Shown piece after piece: positions 10,990-22,149 of a stretch of DNA of 64,000 nucleotides (within the stretch, counting starts at the first letter, position 1; each line of letters begins with the position of its first letter). The position numbers and the translations under genes are program-made. The stretch lies in contig MNCI01027447.1 in the NCBI GenBank assembly GCA_015680685.1, positions 198,638 to 262,637 on the forward strand, written 5' to 3'. This DNA comes from Gnetum montanum (lineage: Eukaryota; Streptophyta; Gnetopsida; Gnetales; Gnetaceae). The notes under the pieces were generated by a model that saw only the letters and a program-made list of their open reading frames with translations, did no database searches and had not been told where the DNA came from.

Positions 10990-12030
10990 ATGGCTTTGTG
11001 ATCTTAGAGAAATTCTCTATAAATCACCAGTAGTAGCTAGTGTGTCTAAGGAATGATTGGACATCTTTGATTATCTCTAGTTAGCATGTGATTCCTTGGA
11101 TGATGGTTATCTTTTCTAGGTCTACCTCAATCCCTACCTAAGTAATTTTGTGCCCCAATACTATGCCCTCCTAGACCATTAAATGGCTTTTATGCTAATT
11201 GAGCCTAAAGTTTATTTCAACACATCTTTTTAGTACTTGCTTAAGGTGATTCATGGCCTACTCAAATGTAGCCCCATAGGTAGAGAAGTCATCCATAAAG
11301 ACTTATACCCCACTACTACTCTACTATTGAAAAATACTAAGGACTAGGCATTGAAATGTTGTAGGAGCATTGCACAAATTGAATGGCATCTTGCAATATG
11401 CAAAAGTCCCCCAGGGACTCATGAATGTTGTTTTGGCCTAATCTTCTAGCGTAATCTGGATTTGGTTATAGCTACTATAACCATCCAAGAAGCTATAATA
11501 GCAATGTCTAGATATGGTATCCAACACTTGGTCTATAAATGGTAATGGAAAATGATCTTTAAATGTTGTCATATTCAACAGCNGCACTTGGTCTATAAAT
11601 GGTAATAGAAAATGATCTTTAAATGTTATCATATTCAACAGCCTAAAGTTGATGCATATCATTCACTTTCCACTTTTCTTTGGCACATTTATGAGTGGAC
11701 TAACCCACTCACTATCCATGATGGGATAGATGAACCTTGCCTTGAGGAGTTATTCTATTTCCTTCTTGATGATATGCTTCAACTTGGGATTCAGCCATCT
11801 TTACGACTACCTTCTTGGCTTCATGGCTAGGTCAATGTAGATACGATGCTGGCATATCCTTGGATCAATTCTAGTTAGTTCAGGATATGACCAAGCAAAG
11901 GTTATTGGCCACTTAGTAACCACCTTTAACAGCTTGTCTTTTTGTTTAGGAGTAAGATTTGCATTGATTATAATTGGCTTGCCATTTTTTAAAAATGCAT
12001 ACTCCATGTTGGCTAGTAGAATTTTTAACT
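10990..12030 (-). pseudogene. RE2 reverse transcriptase, degenerate
   Basis: The N-terminal part at 11807-12007 holds LTPKQKDKLLKVV and FAWSYPEL-ID, the usual start of Athila RT. The fingers region at 11438-11662 reads INFRLLN-ITFKDHF-LPFID, then YYSFLDGYSSYNQIQI. The catalytic word FMDDFSTYG lies near 11275-11305, so both catalytic Asp residues remain. A duplicated stretch with an N at 11583 breaks the frame and looks like a join artefact. Several stops are present elsewhere. Confidence 0.85.
11525..11642. other. Probable assembly join: near-perfect 60-bp-period duplication around one N
   Basis: 11525-11582 and 11585-11642 are the same sequence with two G/A differences, with a single N at 11583 between them. 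Both read as the same RT segment. Two overlapping contig ends that were not merged would give exactly this. Confidence 0.8.
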
Positions 12031-12800
12031 CTAGGGGCTATAACTTAAAATGATTAGGGATTGCCAACTCTCCCCAACAGTTATCATCAACTTCATCATC
12101 AAAGAGTTGGTAATGAACTTGCTCAAGTTCATCCATGCCCTCAACATAAGCACATGCTAGGCTCTTAGTAGGTTCCATGCATAGTGTGCTACTATTAGAG
12201 TTAGCTAGTAGCCATTGGGTGCCCTCTTGTTTTGTGGCTATTATGTACAAGCACCTTTGAATATCAGTTTCATATGAGCACTAATTGCATGCTTTAAGGG
12301 ATGCACTTTTAATGGACCAAATTTTCTACATGCAATTGCATCCATTATTGATGTACGCAATGCATGGAACACGCTTCTTCTTGAGCCATCCAAATTTATT
12401 CTCCTTGGAGATTTCCAAGGAAAGATCCTTGATGTCCATTCTTGCATCAACAATGCATAATCATGCACATCCCATAGTGATGGGAAAGTTGCTTTTTCAA
12501 TTTTCTATCCTAATCACCAAAAAATTGGTAGGATAGGACCACCCATAAACTATAGTCACAATGTCCTCCACTAATCCCAAAGGGATAATGATTGACTAGT
12601 TTACCAATTCCAAATGGATATTTCTCTTCTTAAGAGGTGGCAGGTTCTAGGCCTTGTACATGTTATGGTAGATGAGATTGACACCAGAATCAAAATCAAG
12701 AAGAGCCCTGCATGTTTTATGTCTAGCAATCTGTACGTAAATAAGAGGACTTCCTAAGTTATATCTCTTCATGGGAAGGTTACTAGCCTTGATCGAATTA
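12030..12800 (-). pseudogene. RE2 protease and linker, degenerate
   Basis: At about 12640-12720 the minus strand reads ALLDFDSGVNLIYHNMYKA, the retropepsin core. The D-S-G triplet is present but shifted by two residues relative to the RE1 protease. The linker between protease and RT includes the open frame 12038-12250 (ending WGELAIPNHFKL). A stop follows the MYKA word. Confidence 0.7.
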
Positions 12801-12999
12801 GATACAACATGAGTGATCATCACAATGTGGATCTCAAGTGGCGTTTGGTTTGAAGGGCCCTCAAATGTGTTTGGTGCAAAGGATGAGGGTGTTGGAGATA
12901 TAGGGTGACTAGCTCCATTAGGTTGTGAGGGTTTGGAAGAACTGTTGGGTTGGGAAAATGGTCATTTCTTGGATCTATTATCTGAACCAATCATTTAGA

Positions 13000-15237
13000 A
13001 GGTCAGTTGTAAATTTACAGCCCTTGTAGCATTTCATTACTGCGACTATGGGGGAATTTCGTACTACATAGATGGAGAAGGAGGTAACTAGGTTAAGGGT
13101 AGAGGGATGTATGTAGATAGATGTGGAGGATGGTATGGATATGGGGGCTCCCCACAAGTAGATGGTGAATGAGTTTGATGGTACTCTAGAGGATAATAGT
13201 GATGTTGGAATGGGGCATAGTTGGCAAATCCACGTGGAGAAATAGGTTTTTGAACATGTACCTATATGGATATGGTTGCCTATAACGGTACCACTATCTC
13301 GACAGTGGTATCCCCTACAACTATGGTTGCTGCCACAACTAGTATTACTTACAGTTGTGGTGGAACTCCATTTGGAAAGTACACTAGTTGTTGTTGGTGG
13401 AACTGCCTTGGATTGCCTTGAGAATAAGGTAATCGTCTAGGTGCTTGCCTCCTTGCTAGTTGAGGATTCAATGAGTATACCCCAAACTCTTGTAAGTGTG
13501 ACACCATAGGACAACATCCCTTAGGATGATCATATTGACAAATGTCACACCCAACATCATCATTAGAGTTTGTCTCCATAACTTCTGCTATGCAATAGCT
13601 TTGACCTTACCTCTTTGGTAGGCACATCTAGCTTCTTTCTGCCTCCTGTGGTCATGACACTATTATGCTCTTTGAATTCTTTAGGAATCTTCATAGCAAT
13701 TTGGAATTTTTCATCCAAAGAGTCTTATAATTTATCAACCTTTGCCAAAATATTAGAAACAAATTTTTTGATGGACAAGGTTTTCCTGTTCACCACCTCG
13801 TCAAGTGGTGACTCCTCCTTATCACAGAATCAGACCTTCATTTTTATAATGGAAGGATTTCTATTATATTCTTTTGCACTTTCACTCTTTCACAACTCAT
13901 CTTCTTCTTTTGCTACTAGCTCTATCAGCCTTTGGATTTGATGAGCTCTTAGTTTGAATAGTCTCCCTTGGGCATAAATCCTAAGAGTTCATCTAGTTTC
14001 TGCTCTGAGCCCATCTATGATGTGGTGGAGTTGTTCCCTCTAAGAATAACCATATCTACCCATGGCAACATCCAATGGTTCATGTGTTCCCTATTTCTAG
14101 CCTTGGATTTTCCTTCTTAGATTAGACACTCTAGAGCACATCTAGTATTTGTCATTAAACAGTTCTAGCGTGGTACTCCATTTGCAAATGGATTTTGGTT
14201 GCAAGGATTGATACCAGCTTTCTTCCTCTTTAATGAGTGTCTTAGGAAATAGCTTCAATTTATGCGAGTCATTTTCTATGTTTCATAAGACGTAGGCATC
14301 TTGAAAGGCTTGTAGATGATTTTGAAAATTAAAGTTCAAATCTTGGGATATTATTAATGTCTAAGTGCTTGATCCAACTATCTCTGACATGCCTAATTGG
14401 AATTTTTACAAACTTTGAAATATTTAACATGCTTCAAGTTGCTAGTAAAGGCTCATCATCATCATTATTTCATTGTCACTGATGATGTCCTTTGTTGCCC
14501 CTTCATTCATTGTGGGCTTGGTGATCAATATTATTGTCCCACTGTTCACCTCTATCATGGTTGTTCCTTTTGGGGTATTTTTTAGAACCAAAAGAGGAAG
14601 AAGAGGATGAAAATGAAGAGAGTGAAGAGGGAGGAGGACTACCTCCACCATGGTATCTATCAAGTCCCCTTCAATTGTCACGAGCATGTTCATCCATTTT
14701 ATTATCATCTTGACACTTGTTTGAGCTCCTGCCTTCATTGTCATCTTTATCTAAACCTAGATTATTGATAGTGGACCACAAATTCAAGGCCACACCCTCA
14801 TCACTAGTAACAAGGGATGGAGAATTTTCATGTTGAGAGCCCCTAGAGGAAGGGTCCTCATTATCATCTTGATTCAGCAGGAACAAGGGATTGGTGAACT
14901 ATTTTCCCTTCACAAACTCATGGTTCTTCTCTTGGTGTTGATCTCTCCTACATTGTGTTTCAGTGGGATGGTAGTCCTAGTAGTTGTAATCATGCACAAT
15001 GTACTTCTCTTGAAAATCATGGATGCCTAACTTCTTAAGAGTTTGAAGTAGCATCACAGGCACAAATCTATTAGGAGGCATTACAATGTTACCTTCCATA
15101 TCATGCCATTATAGTTGTTCATCCTGATGCAAGATGAAGGTGAAATTAGGAACATACTCATCTAGATGAGCATATACCACCTTGCATTCTTGAGCAACTG
15201 GTGGTTTAGCACCATCATGCCTATGAGAAGAAGACAT
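13000..15237 (-). pseudogene. RE2 gag, degenerate
   Basis: ATG 15237 starts MSSSHRHDGAKPP, then HLDEYVPNFTFILHQDEQL, which matches the RE1 gag start. A long acidic, Asp/Asn/Ser-rich segment follows (14671-14886), then a Ser-rich stretch near 14600, the capsid-like region (about 14350-13950), and a zinc knuckle near 13520-13560 (CDICQYDHPKGCC; a Cx2Cx3Hx3C arrangement). A Pro/Gln-rich tail runs toward 13000. Stops interrupt it repeatedly. It is the more complete of the two gag copies at the knuckle. Confidence 0.75.
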
Positions 15238-15391
15238 TGAGAAGAAGACATTTTGCAAAATAGATAAAATATCAGTGTGCTTATGTGATTATATTACGTG
15301 TGAGAATGATGTGGACCTTAGGGTTCATCCAATGATGTTAATGGTGTCCACTTCACTAAACCTAGATAGCACACGTTTCAAACAAAAAGAG

Positions 15392-15409
15392 TCCCCAAAA
15401 ATGGTGCCA
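15392..15409 (-). promoter_or_regulatory. RE2 primer binding site, decayed tRNA-Asp type
   Basis: The minus strand reads TGGCACCATTTTTGGGGA, one base from the LTR. About 13 of 18 bases fit the tRNA-Asp 3' end. It occupies the same place as the clearer RE1 site. Confidence 0.6.
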
Positions 15410-15410
15410 A

Positions 15411-16325
15411 TGATGAGTAGTTGAGGTAACCCTACACCCAACCATATGAATCATGAAGCATTCATGCACAATCTAGTCAAATTTTGTGGACTCTATAATT
15501 CTCCAATGCACTAGTTCTCTAGGAAGTAAACTAGGTGTTGAGAACATTCGTTGTCTTCCCAACTACACTTGTGAAGCTCAAGGGTATGGTTTAAGCATAA
15601 TTGATGTACATGATTTTTATCATTTTATATTTTATGGTTTTAATGCTTGAAATAAACAAGGTAAAAAATAAAGTAATTTAATGTCTACTTTAATCTAATT
15701 GGCTAATTATTGTTTAACTAGTCACAACATAAGTATCTAGTCCCACTTGCCGTACACATCTTGAACACATATAACGTTGTTGGGTTACTAAGCATTAAGC
15801 GTTGTTGGGAATACCAAATGTCATACGCATGCTTGAAGCAGTTGTACTTATGTGTTTACTTAATCTCTATTTAGCTTATCTTGCTGAATTACTTAATTAA
15901 CTTAATTACTAAAGAACATTGAATAAATAACTAAAAATATTAAATGCATGAATAAAATAGTTAAGCTATTTAGAATGCTGCAAGGTTTATCAAGAAGATT
16001 GTATTTATTGCTGCATACATTGTCATGCTTAGGTATAACAGTGCTTGAATAATGATTCATACACTCAATGACTTTTGCTGTGGGCACTCAGGAAAATATT
16101 CTAACTTTCAAATGTAAAAACTACAAGAGCTTCAATACAACTATGACAAGATGATGCCTAAACACAACTAGTTGACACATATTTATACGCAAGAATAGGC
16201 CCTTCATCGATATGGCCATGTCAACGCATCAAACAATGCACTGATGAGACCTAGTCAATGCGGCCTAGTCGATGGGGCCTAGTTGACAAGGCCTTGTTGA
16301 TGTGGCCAATCTGCAACTCATAATA
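15411..16325 (-). repeat. 5' LTR of RE2
   Basis: The LTR begins TGATGAGTAG next to the primer site and aligns in order with the RE1 LTR: 'ccaaccata', 'gtacacatcttgaac', 'tgcaaggttta', 'gaaaatattct'. Almost all CpGs of the family are gone. On the minus strand the TATA box is near 16180-16190. U3 motifs (CCTAGTCGA, GGCCTAGTTGAC) repeat at 16245-16310. The right end is uncertain because the usual CATCA is not clear. Confidence 0.7.
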
Positions 16326-17841
16326 TGTGAAACTCAACAATCATCTATAATGTTTAAAATACTAAATCATGACAATTAAATGGTTGTGTTACCTTCTATG
16401 AATAGTTTTCATGAACACTTTTGACTAGAAGGTTTTTGTCTCCCAAATTTGGAAGTGATATTCCAACAATCTTTTTTCACTCACCAATCCATCTGGATTC
16501 CTTAAGAACATAAACTTTAATTCCATATACTCAACATGTCTTTTTAGTTTTAGAATACTCTCCTAACCTGTGGGCATTATCTTGGCCAAATTTGTGAAGG
16601 CCTTTTTGAGCCTAGGTATTTTAGTTTTTCAATTTTCATATGTATTATCTTCATTAGGTTTCATTGGCTAATTTGAATTATGCACCTTCTTTTAGGTGTT
16701 TTGTTGGGAAGATATTATAGTATCGTTTACCTCATTGGTGTTACATTTCCAACTGGTTGATCCTAACATCTTTGATAACATTTTTAATTGTGATGCATCT
16801 TCATGGTTGGGAACTCATGAGGCCTAAATAAATTTAGCTTTAGGAACATTCATGAATCATGAAACTTATATCAAAAGAAGAACTTATATGCACTAGTAAG
16901 TCCCTTTGATAATATTAGAACTTTCATTGAGTGCTTGCAAAAATAACCAAGGCAAGACCATTTGCACTTACAAGAAATACCAAAAGAAAAAACCTATGAC
17001 ATTTTATACCAAGTATTTTGTTTCAAACTATTTTGACCCTGCACAGCATATTCATCTTTCTTTTCCACAACATTTGTACTATCATCATCACCAATTTATA
17101 TAGCCTTTTCCCATAATTTATTTATCTTTTTTATTTACTAGATATCTTGTAGCTTTAACTCTTACATTAATCTAGTAATATAGTTGTATCTTTGTCAAGG
17201 TTCATATAAGCCAATCGATATGATAATATTTCCTATTTCATATATTTCTTAAAAATTTTTCTTTCTAGAATCCACAATATTGCTCCACAACATTATTTGT
17301 GTGTTGTGGAGCATAAGGAATATCACGAAATGCTTTTGTCCACATTCGTGATAAAAAATATTCAAGATCATAATAGAAAAACATATAACATGAATCTATT
17401 CTAGTTATTTTAATCATATCATTAATTAATTTAAGAAATATAAACTCATGAAATTTGTCTCCATTTATCCAATGGCCCCTTAGGCAATTATGAAATCTAA
17501 GTTCTGCTGAAACCTTTTTACAAATTTGTTAATTTCCACATCAACATCAATATCAATTTTGTATTTATTAATAATATGATTAAGATGTTTAGGCATTTTC
17601 TTTCCCAAATAAGAATTGATAACTTTGGTTGCCAAGTTCTTCTTCCATGCCCTTCAAACATGTCATAGGCATAGAAAATTCTAGTAATAAAAAATTAACA
17701 TTACAATTCATCATAATGTAGCACATATCAATACAAATGTTTACATATATTGTAGTTGAAGATTGATTTTCAGCTTAGAAAGCCAACCTTTGATGTCAAT
17801 TTTAGTACATCTTAACGAGATTACCCATGCTACTTGAATTC
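16326..17841 (-). pseudogene. Possible MULE/SWIM-type transposase remnant
   Basis: The minus strand at about 17350-17250 reads AFRDIPYAPQHTNNVVEQY, then an IDWLI word near 17215. This recalls the region of plant MULE-like SWIM-domain transposases with an 'AFRDIPHANQDT..E' block, recalled from memory only. Other readable pieces lie at 17400-17680. Frames change often. The solo LTR at 17842-18919 interrupts the region. It could instead be an unrelated decayed gene. Confidence 0.3.
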
Positions 17842-18919
17842 TGATGAGACACAGATTGCACAAGCCGCGATATCACGTACGCGATATCGTGGCCGACGCG
17901 ATATCGCGTCCTTCCCTGCGATATCGTGTACGCAATATCGCGGTCCACCGCCATATCTATAAATAAGAGGTGGCACTCCCTTCATTTCCCAATCTTGGCT
18001 AGAAGTAGCGAAGCTCTAGCAGTTTGAACACTTCAGAGTTAGATTAATTTCCCATGTGCCCGCAGTAGGAGTCCTAGAGTGAACGGCTCTTTATTCGAGC
18101 AGCTTTGTAACCTGAACACAAGTTGTGTACGGCAATAAAGATGAACTTGATTAGATAAACCTTGTAGTACATGGTTTTATTTTATTGTTATTTATTGTTT
18201 GTTGTTAGTGTGCACGAGTACGACTTGATTACGAGCATCTACGGATGTGTACGGCTAATCAAGGAATCGGCTGCTCGTTGCAACGCGTGAGTACGACTTG
18301 ATTACGAGCATTGTGACTGCTTGGTAACCCAGTAGCGTATTCCAGGATCTGCGCTTGGTAATCCCAATGGTAGTCCAATGTGTACGGCTAGTCAAGGAAT
18401 CGGCTACTCATCACATTAGGCTAGAACGTGTGATAAGTACGACTTGGCTACGAGCACCCACGGGTGTGTACGGCTAGCCAAGGAATCAGCTGCTTATCAC
18501 ACTTAGGCTAACTAGGAGCCTCAGTACGACCACTTCGAGCACCTACGTTACGTGTGGTGATCCCAGTAACGATTAGCGTTTGGTAGCCATAGTTGCACAG
18601 TTCAGGGTGTGTACGGTAAGTGGGAACAGATGCTGACGCTAGTTAATTTAGACTTACGACATTAGTTAGAGTTAGTTAGTTTCTCAACCCTTTCCCTCAT
18701 AGCATAGGAGAAAAACCAGAAAAGACCAAACGAATCATATACCTCGGACTTACTTAACCATACACCGTGACAACAACAAGTAAGTCTGGGAAGACAACGA
18801 ATGATTAACCCCAAGTGTTCCATGGGGCGTTTCGGCATTTAGTCTACGGAGTTCGACCGGATCGCGCATGCTACGCTCATTTCATATGGTTGAGTGTAGG
18901 GGTACCTCGCCACTCATCA
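17842..18919 (+). mobile_element. Solo LTR, plus orientation, with target duplication
   Basis: It runs from TGATGAGACACAG to CGCCACTCATCA (1078 bp). AATTC stands on both sides (17837-17841 and 18920-18924). It is the reverse orientation of the RE1 LTRs and is richer in CpG, so probably younger. It has five palindromes, a TATA box at 17958, and an AATAAA-type signal near 18133 (ggcaataaag). Two interleaved repeat words in 18215-18530 (gtacgacttgattacgagca and gtgtacggctaatcaaggaa) occur three times each. No internal region is attached: it is the trace of LTR-LTR recombination. Confidence 0.9.
17867..17965 (+). promoter_or_regulatory. LTR promoter: five GCGATATCGC palindromes plus TATA box
   Basis: Copies of GCGATATCGC (exact or with one or two changes) stand at 17867, 17881, 17898, 17918 and 17932. 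Two pairs are joined by GTAC. TATAAATA follows at 17958-17965. The same layout occurs in every LTR of this subfamily in the window. Confidence 0.75.
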
Positions 18920-18924
18920 AATTC

Positions 18925-20900
18925 CATTGTAGTATGAATTGAAAGCCATGATCATAGGAAGATGGAATTGTAAAGAGAAGCATTTATTTGTATTAAGTTA
19001 TTGTGATATTTTATTATAACATAATTATTTTTTTAAAAGCTAATTATAGAATCCTAAACTTATACTTACACCATATTTGTGGGGTTTGAAGGTTGAATCC
19101 ATAGCTAGGATATTATTTTGAGACAAAGCTATCATTTTTTTAGCATCTAAGATGATTACAACCTGATGATTATTGGGAAAATGTGTTCCATGTTATCTTC
19201 TTAGTAGTAAAAGAAAAAATTGATGGTGGTTTGGTACCATAGCCAAGTAATGATTTAATGATCAATTTTTTATCAGAGATGTTAGGATCAACCAGTTGGA
19301 AATGTTCTTTTTCACAAGAAACATGTCCCTCTTCCTAGATATCTAGAATTCCTACCCTTCCTTAAAAATATCTTTGATATAACTCTCATAAACCAAATCT
19401 ATTGGAAATCATTCATGCTATAAAGATACTATCTTCTAATGTACCTTAGTGGAAATATGTATAAACTATACATCTATTCTATTTGACATAGAACCTAGTA
19501 AGCCATAAGCTTCTAATGTGACTACATAATTTATTTCTTTGTATATAATAGATGCAACATGTTCTATGCCATGATTAATGCAAACTATGAAATGACATTA
19601 GCATCCTATCTACCTTCCAATCTTATTTCTTTTTCTACGTTCCATAGGTGCCACGCCTATGGTAACAGTAGGCCCATACTTGCAATAATAATTGATACAT
19701 ACATTTTTTCAATGTTAGATTAAAGTATAACAAATCATAAATCTTAATGTTATAAAACATAAATGGTTCTAGACAAAAAAATTAGTCAAACTTATGATAT
19801 GTGGCTTGTGTCGTGGTTCTCTTGAGAGCAAGTCTTCTTTATTCATGTTTACTGGTTTTTAGTTCTATAGAAAAATTCACAAAGAAAGGTCTCATTTTGT
19901 TGTTCACCTTCAATAAAATTTGGTAGTCTTTCTTTGTATATCCAAGAAAAAGCATTGTCATAGAAATATGACCATCAAATATCATATTTTAAAAAGGTCC
20001 TAATAGGTGGATCTTGTATTCGTTGTTGTCATATTGTTTCCTAGAAACTTGCATGTTCTTATCTTCCTCACATCTTTGAAAGAGTTCATGAATTTAGATA
20101 TTCAAATAACCAAAGGATTCTAACATATCAACAAATAAGGTAGTGTTATCAACATATAAGTAGACAAAGACATCTACAATGGGAGGTGTAGGCTAGATAT
20201 AGCTTAATAGGTATTAGAAAATAGTATTTTTGAGAGTTGCTTACATACCTTATATATGCAAACCAATCCATTACTCACAAATGGTAACATTGCTATTCCA
20301 AACTTCTCATCTAACAAGGCGACATTTCAAAGCTTTTAGGTTATGCAACCCAAGAGTGGGAAATGTGTTTCACAGGAGACTAGTTGAATGCAAGGATTAT
20401 CAATTCATTATTTTAAGTGAACTTGATCCCATGAGAAGGAAAAATTCCAAAAAGAAAAAAAAAATACATTGCAACAAAACTACTACCTGATGAGACTTAC
20501 AATTATGACATAGTCTAAATGGCATGTGACTTGCACCATGTTAAGGTATAAGTTGAGGAGTTACAACATCATGTTAGTTGAATCCTATGCATCAAATGGA
20601 TCTAATTCTTGGAAGTGGGAAATAAAGGATTCACAATTTAAAATGTGTTGAGTATCATAAAGGGTGGGAATGAGTTTACAAGTAGGGATGTGTATTAAAA
20701 TATAATAAAATATTTAAATTATACTTTTTATATTCCAAAATAGAATTTCCCATACAAAATTTATGTCACATCTAATACATAATTATTTTTCTTTATTTCT
20801 TCTACATTTTAAATTTATAAAAAAAAATTATTTTAATTTAATTTAAAAATACCCATGGGGAATTTGATGCACTTTTGTTTACACTATCACTTCCAGTACC
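18925..20900. other. Unassigned decayed repeat sequence
   Basis: It continues the region left of 17842. 19286-19312 is an inverted copy of 16748-16775 (MLGSTSWKC in the readable frame of both). The minus strand at 19800-20190 gives a fairly open reading (for example VFVYLYVDNTTLFVDMLES) that I cannot assign. The plus-strand ORF at 20230-20490 is unrecognised. Confidence 0.4.
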
Positions 20901-20949
20901 CACCATATGCATAAATTTTTTAGGATTTGCAAATCCTTGGTGCATAGAT

Positions 20950-21941
20950 TACATCCCACTCGCAAAGCATCTAGAAGGACAATTCTAGCTTAGTATTTGT
21001 CTTCTGGAATCATGATACACAATATTTGGCTTCTAAAAGAAATCATCAAAACTAATAATAAAGCTACCATAAGCACCTCACCCTATTGGTTCCAAAATTT
21101 CTTTGAGAAATCTAACCTCTAAAAGACACAATAGTGCATATGATTAGCCTACTAGGAGGTAGTATTTCCTCTTCTTCTAAGGCTTTCAGAAGCATATGCC
21201 ATTTTTGGAAGGCACTCTTCCATGCTATGACATCATGTGAATCATACCACATCTTGTGAATCATATTGCATCATAGTTTGAGCAAGGAATGCTTTACAGA
21301 AGCCAACTTATTTGATTAATGAAGAAAAAAGCATGTTTTACCACAACATCATGCATGTTGCACCTTGCTTGTAGGGCTTCTAGAAGAACAATTCAAGCTC
21401 AATATTTAACTTCTAGAAGCATAATACATAGTCAGTATTTAGCTTTCAAAAGCGATCATTTTAACACCCCATCATTCCAATTCCAAAATTTCTTTGACAA
21501 AATAAGCTTCTAGAAGGCACAAGTAGCATGCATGACTAGCCTACTGAAAGTCAATATTTCCTCTCCTTATAAGGCTTTTAGAAGCATATGCAATTTTTGA
21601 AAAGCATAATAACATAGTGAAAATCATACCATGTCACATTCTAAAGGAAGAATGCTTCGCTATAGAACATAACTTATTTGATTAATGAAGAAGGAAAAAC
21701 ATGTTTTACAACAATATTATGAAAGTTGCACCTTGCTTGCAAGGCTACCAAAAGAACAATTCAAGCTCGATATTTGGCTTTTGAAAGCATGATATATACT
21801 TAGTATCATGCACATAAATGTGGTTGGTGCACACACTTATATAGGCTCTAGAAGGATCAATGTCAACGCACATGCACCAATGCATCTTGAGATGTATTGA
21901 CAGGCATGCATCGATGCAATTCACTTATTTACGCTTCATCA
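20950..21941 (-). repeat. RE3 3' LTR, partial, with 370-410-bp tandem repeats
   Basis: The LTR ends in CATCA at 21937-21941, followed by a C-rich tract and 'tgaaaacttgtccttgag', exactly as in RE1 and RE4. A TATA box is near 21826 (minus). A unit with 'ctagaaggacaattc' or 'aaagaacaattcaagctc' starts at about 20967, 21376 and 21744, so two full and one partial copy lie in tandem. The left LTR end is not identified. Confidence 0.6.
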
Positions 21942-22149
21942 TACCCCCATACTTGACTGAAAACTTGTCCTTGAGTGAACAAAATGGAATCGAGTTTCTT
22001 ACAAAATTTGGGAAAATATGAAACTAACTGATTGACTTTAATAATTAAAAGAACTCTTAAGTGCCATTTAACTCATAATTTGCATGGATACAAAATTGGT
22101 ATAATTTTTATAATGAATTTGGACACTTTAACAAAAAATTGATAGGTGC

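Larger units (their letters stand above)
8579..15410 (-). mobile_element. RE2, main internal region (gag-pol)
   Basis: Minus-strand order from the right: primer site, gag, protease, linker, RT, RNase H, integrase, 3' noncoding region. This is the Ty3 order (integrase last). The RT and integrase words resemble Athila, for example KDHF-LPFIDQ and FLDGYS-YNQI. Many frames stay open for 60-100 residues, but stops and a lost catalytic residue show it is inactive. Confidence 0.85.

Noticed and set aside
17282-17313. Short hairpin (gctccacaaca / tgttgtggagc)
   Set aside because: It overlaps the readable transposase-like frame and has no terminator or microRNA context.
20100-20190. Copia RT (YVDD-like word VYLYVDNTT) on the minus strand
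   Set aside because: Asp-to-Asn and the following residues do not fit Copia RT; left unassigned.
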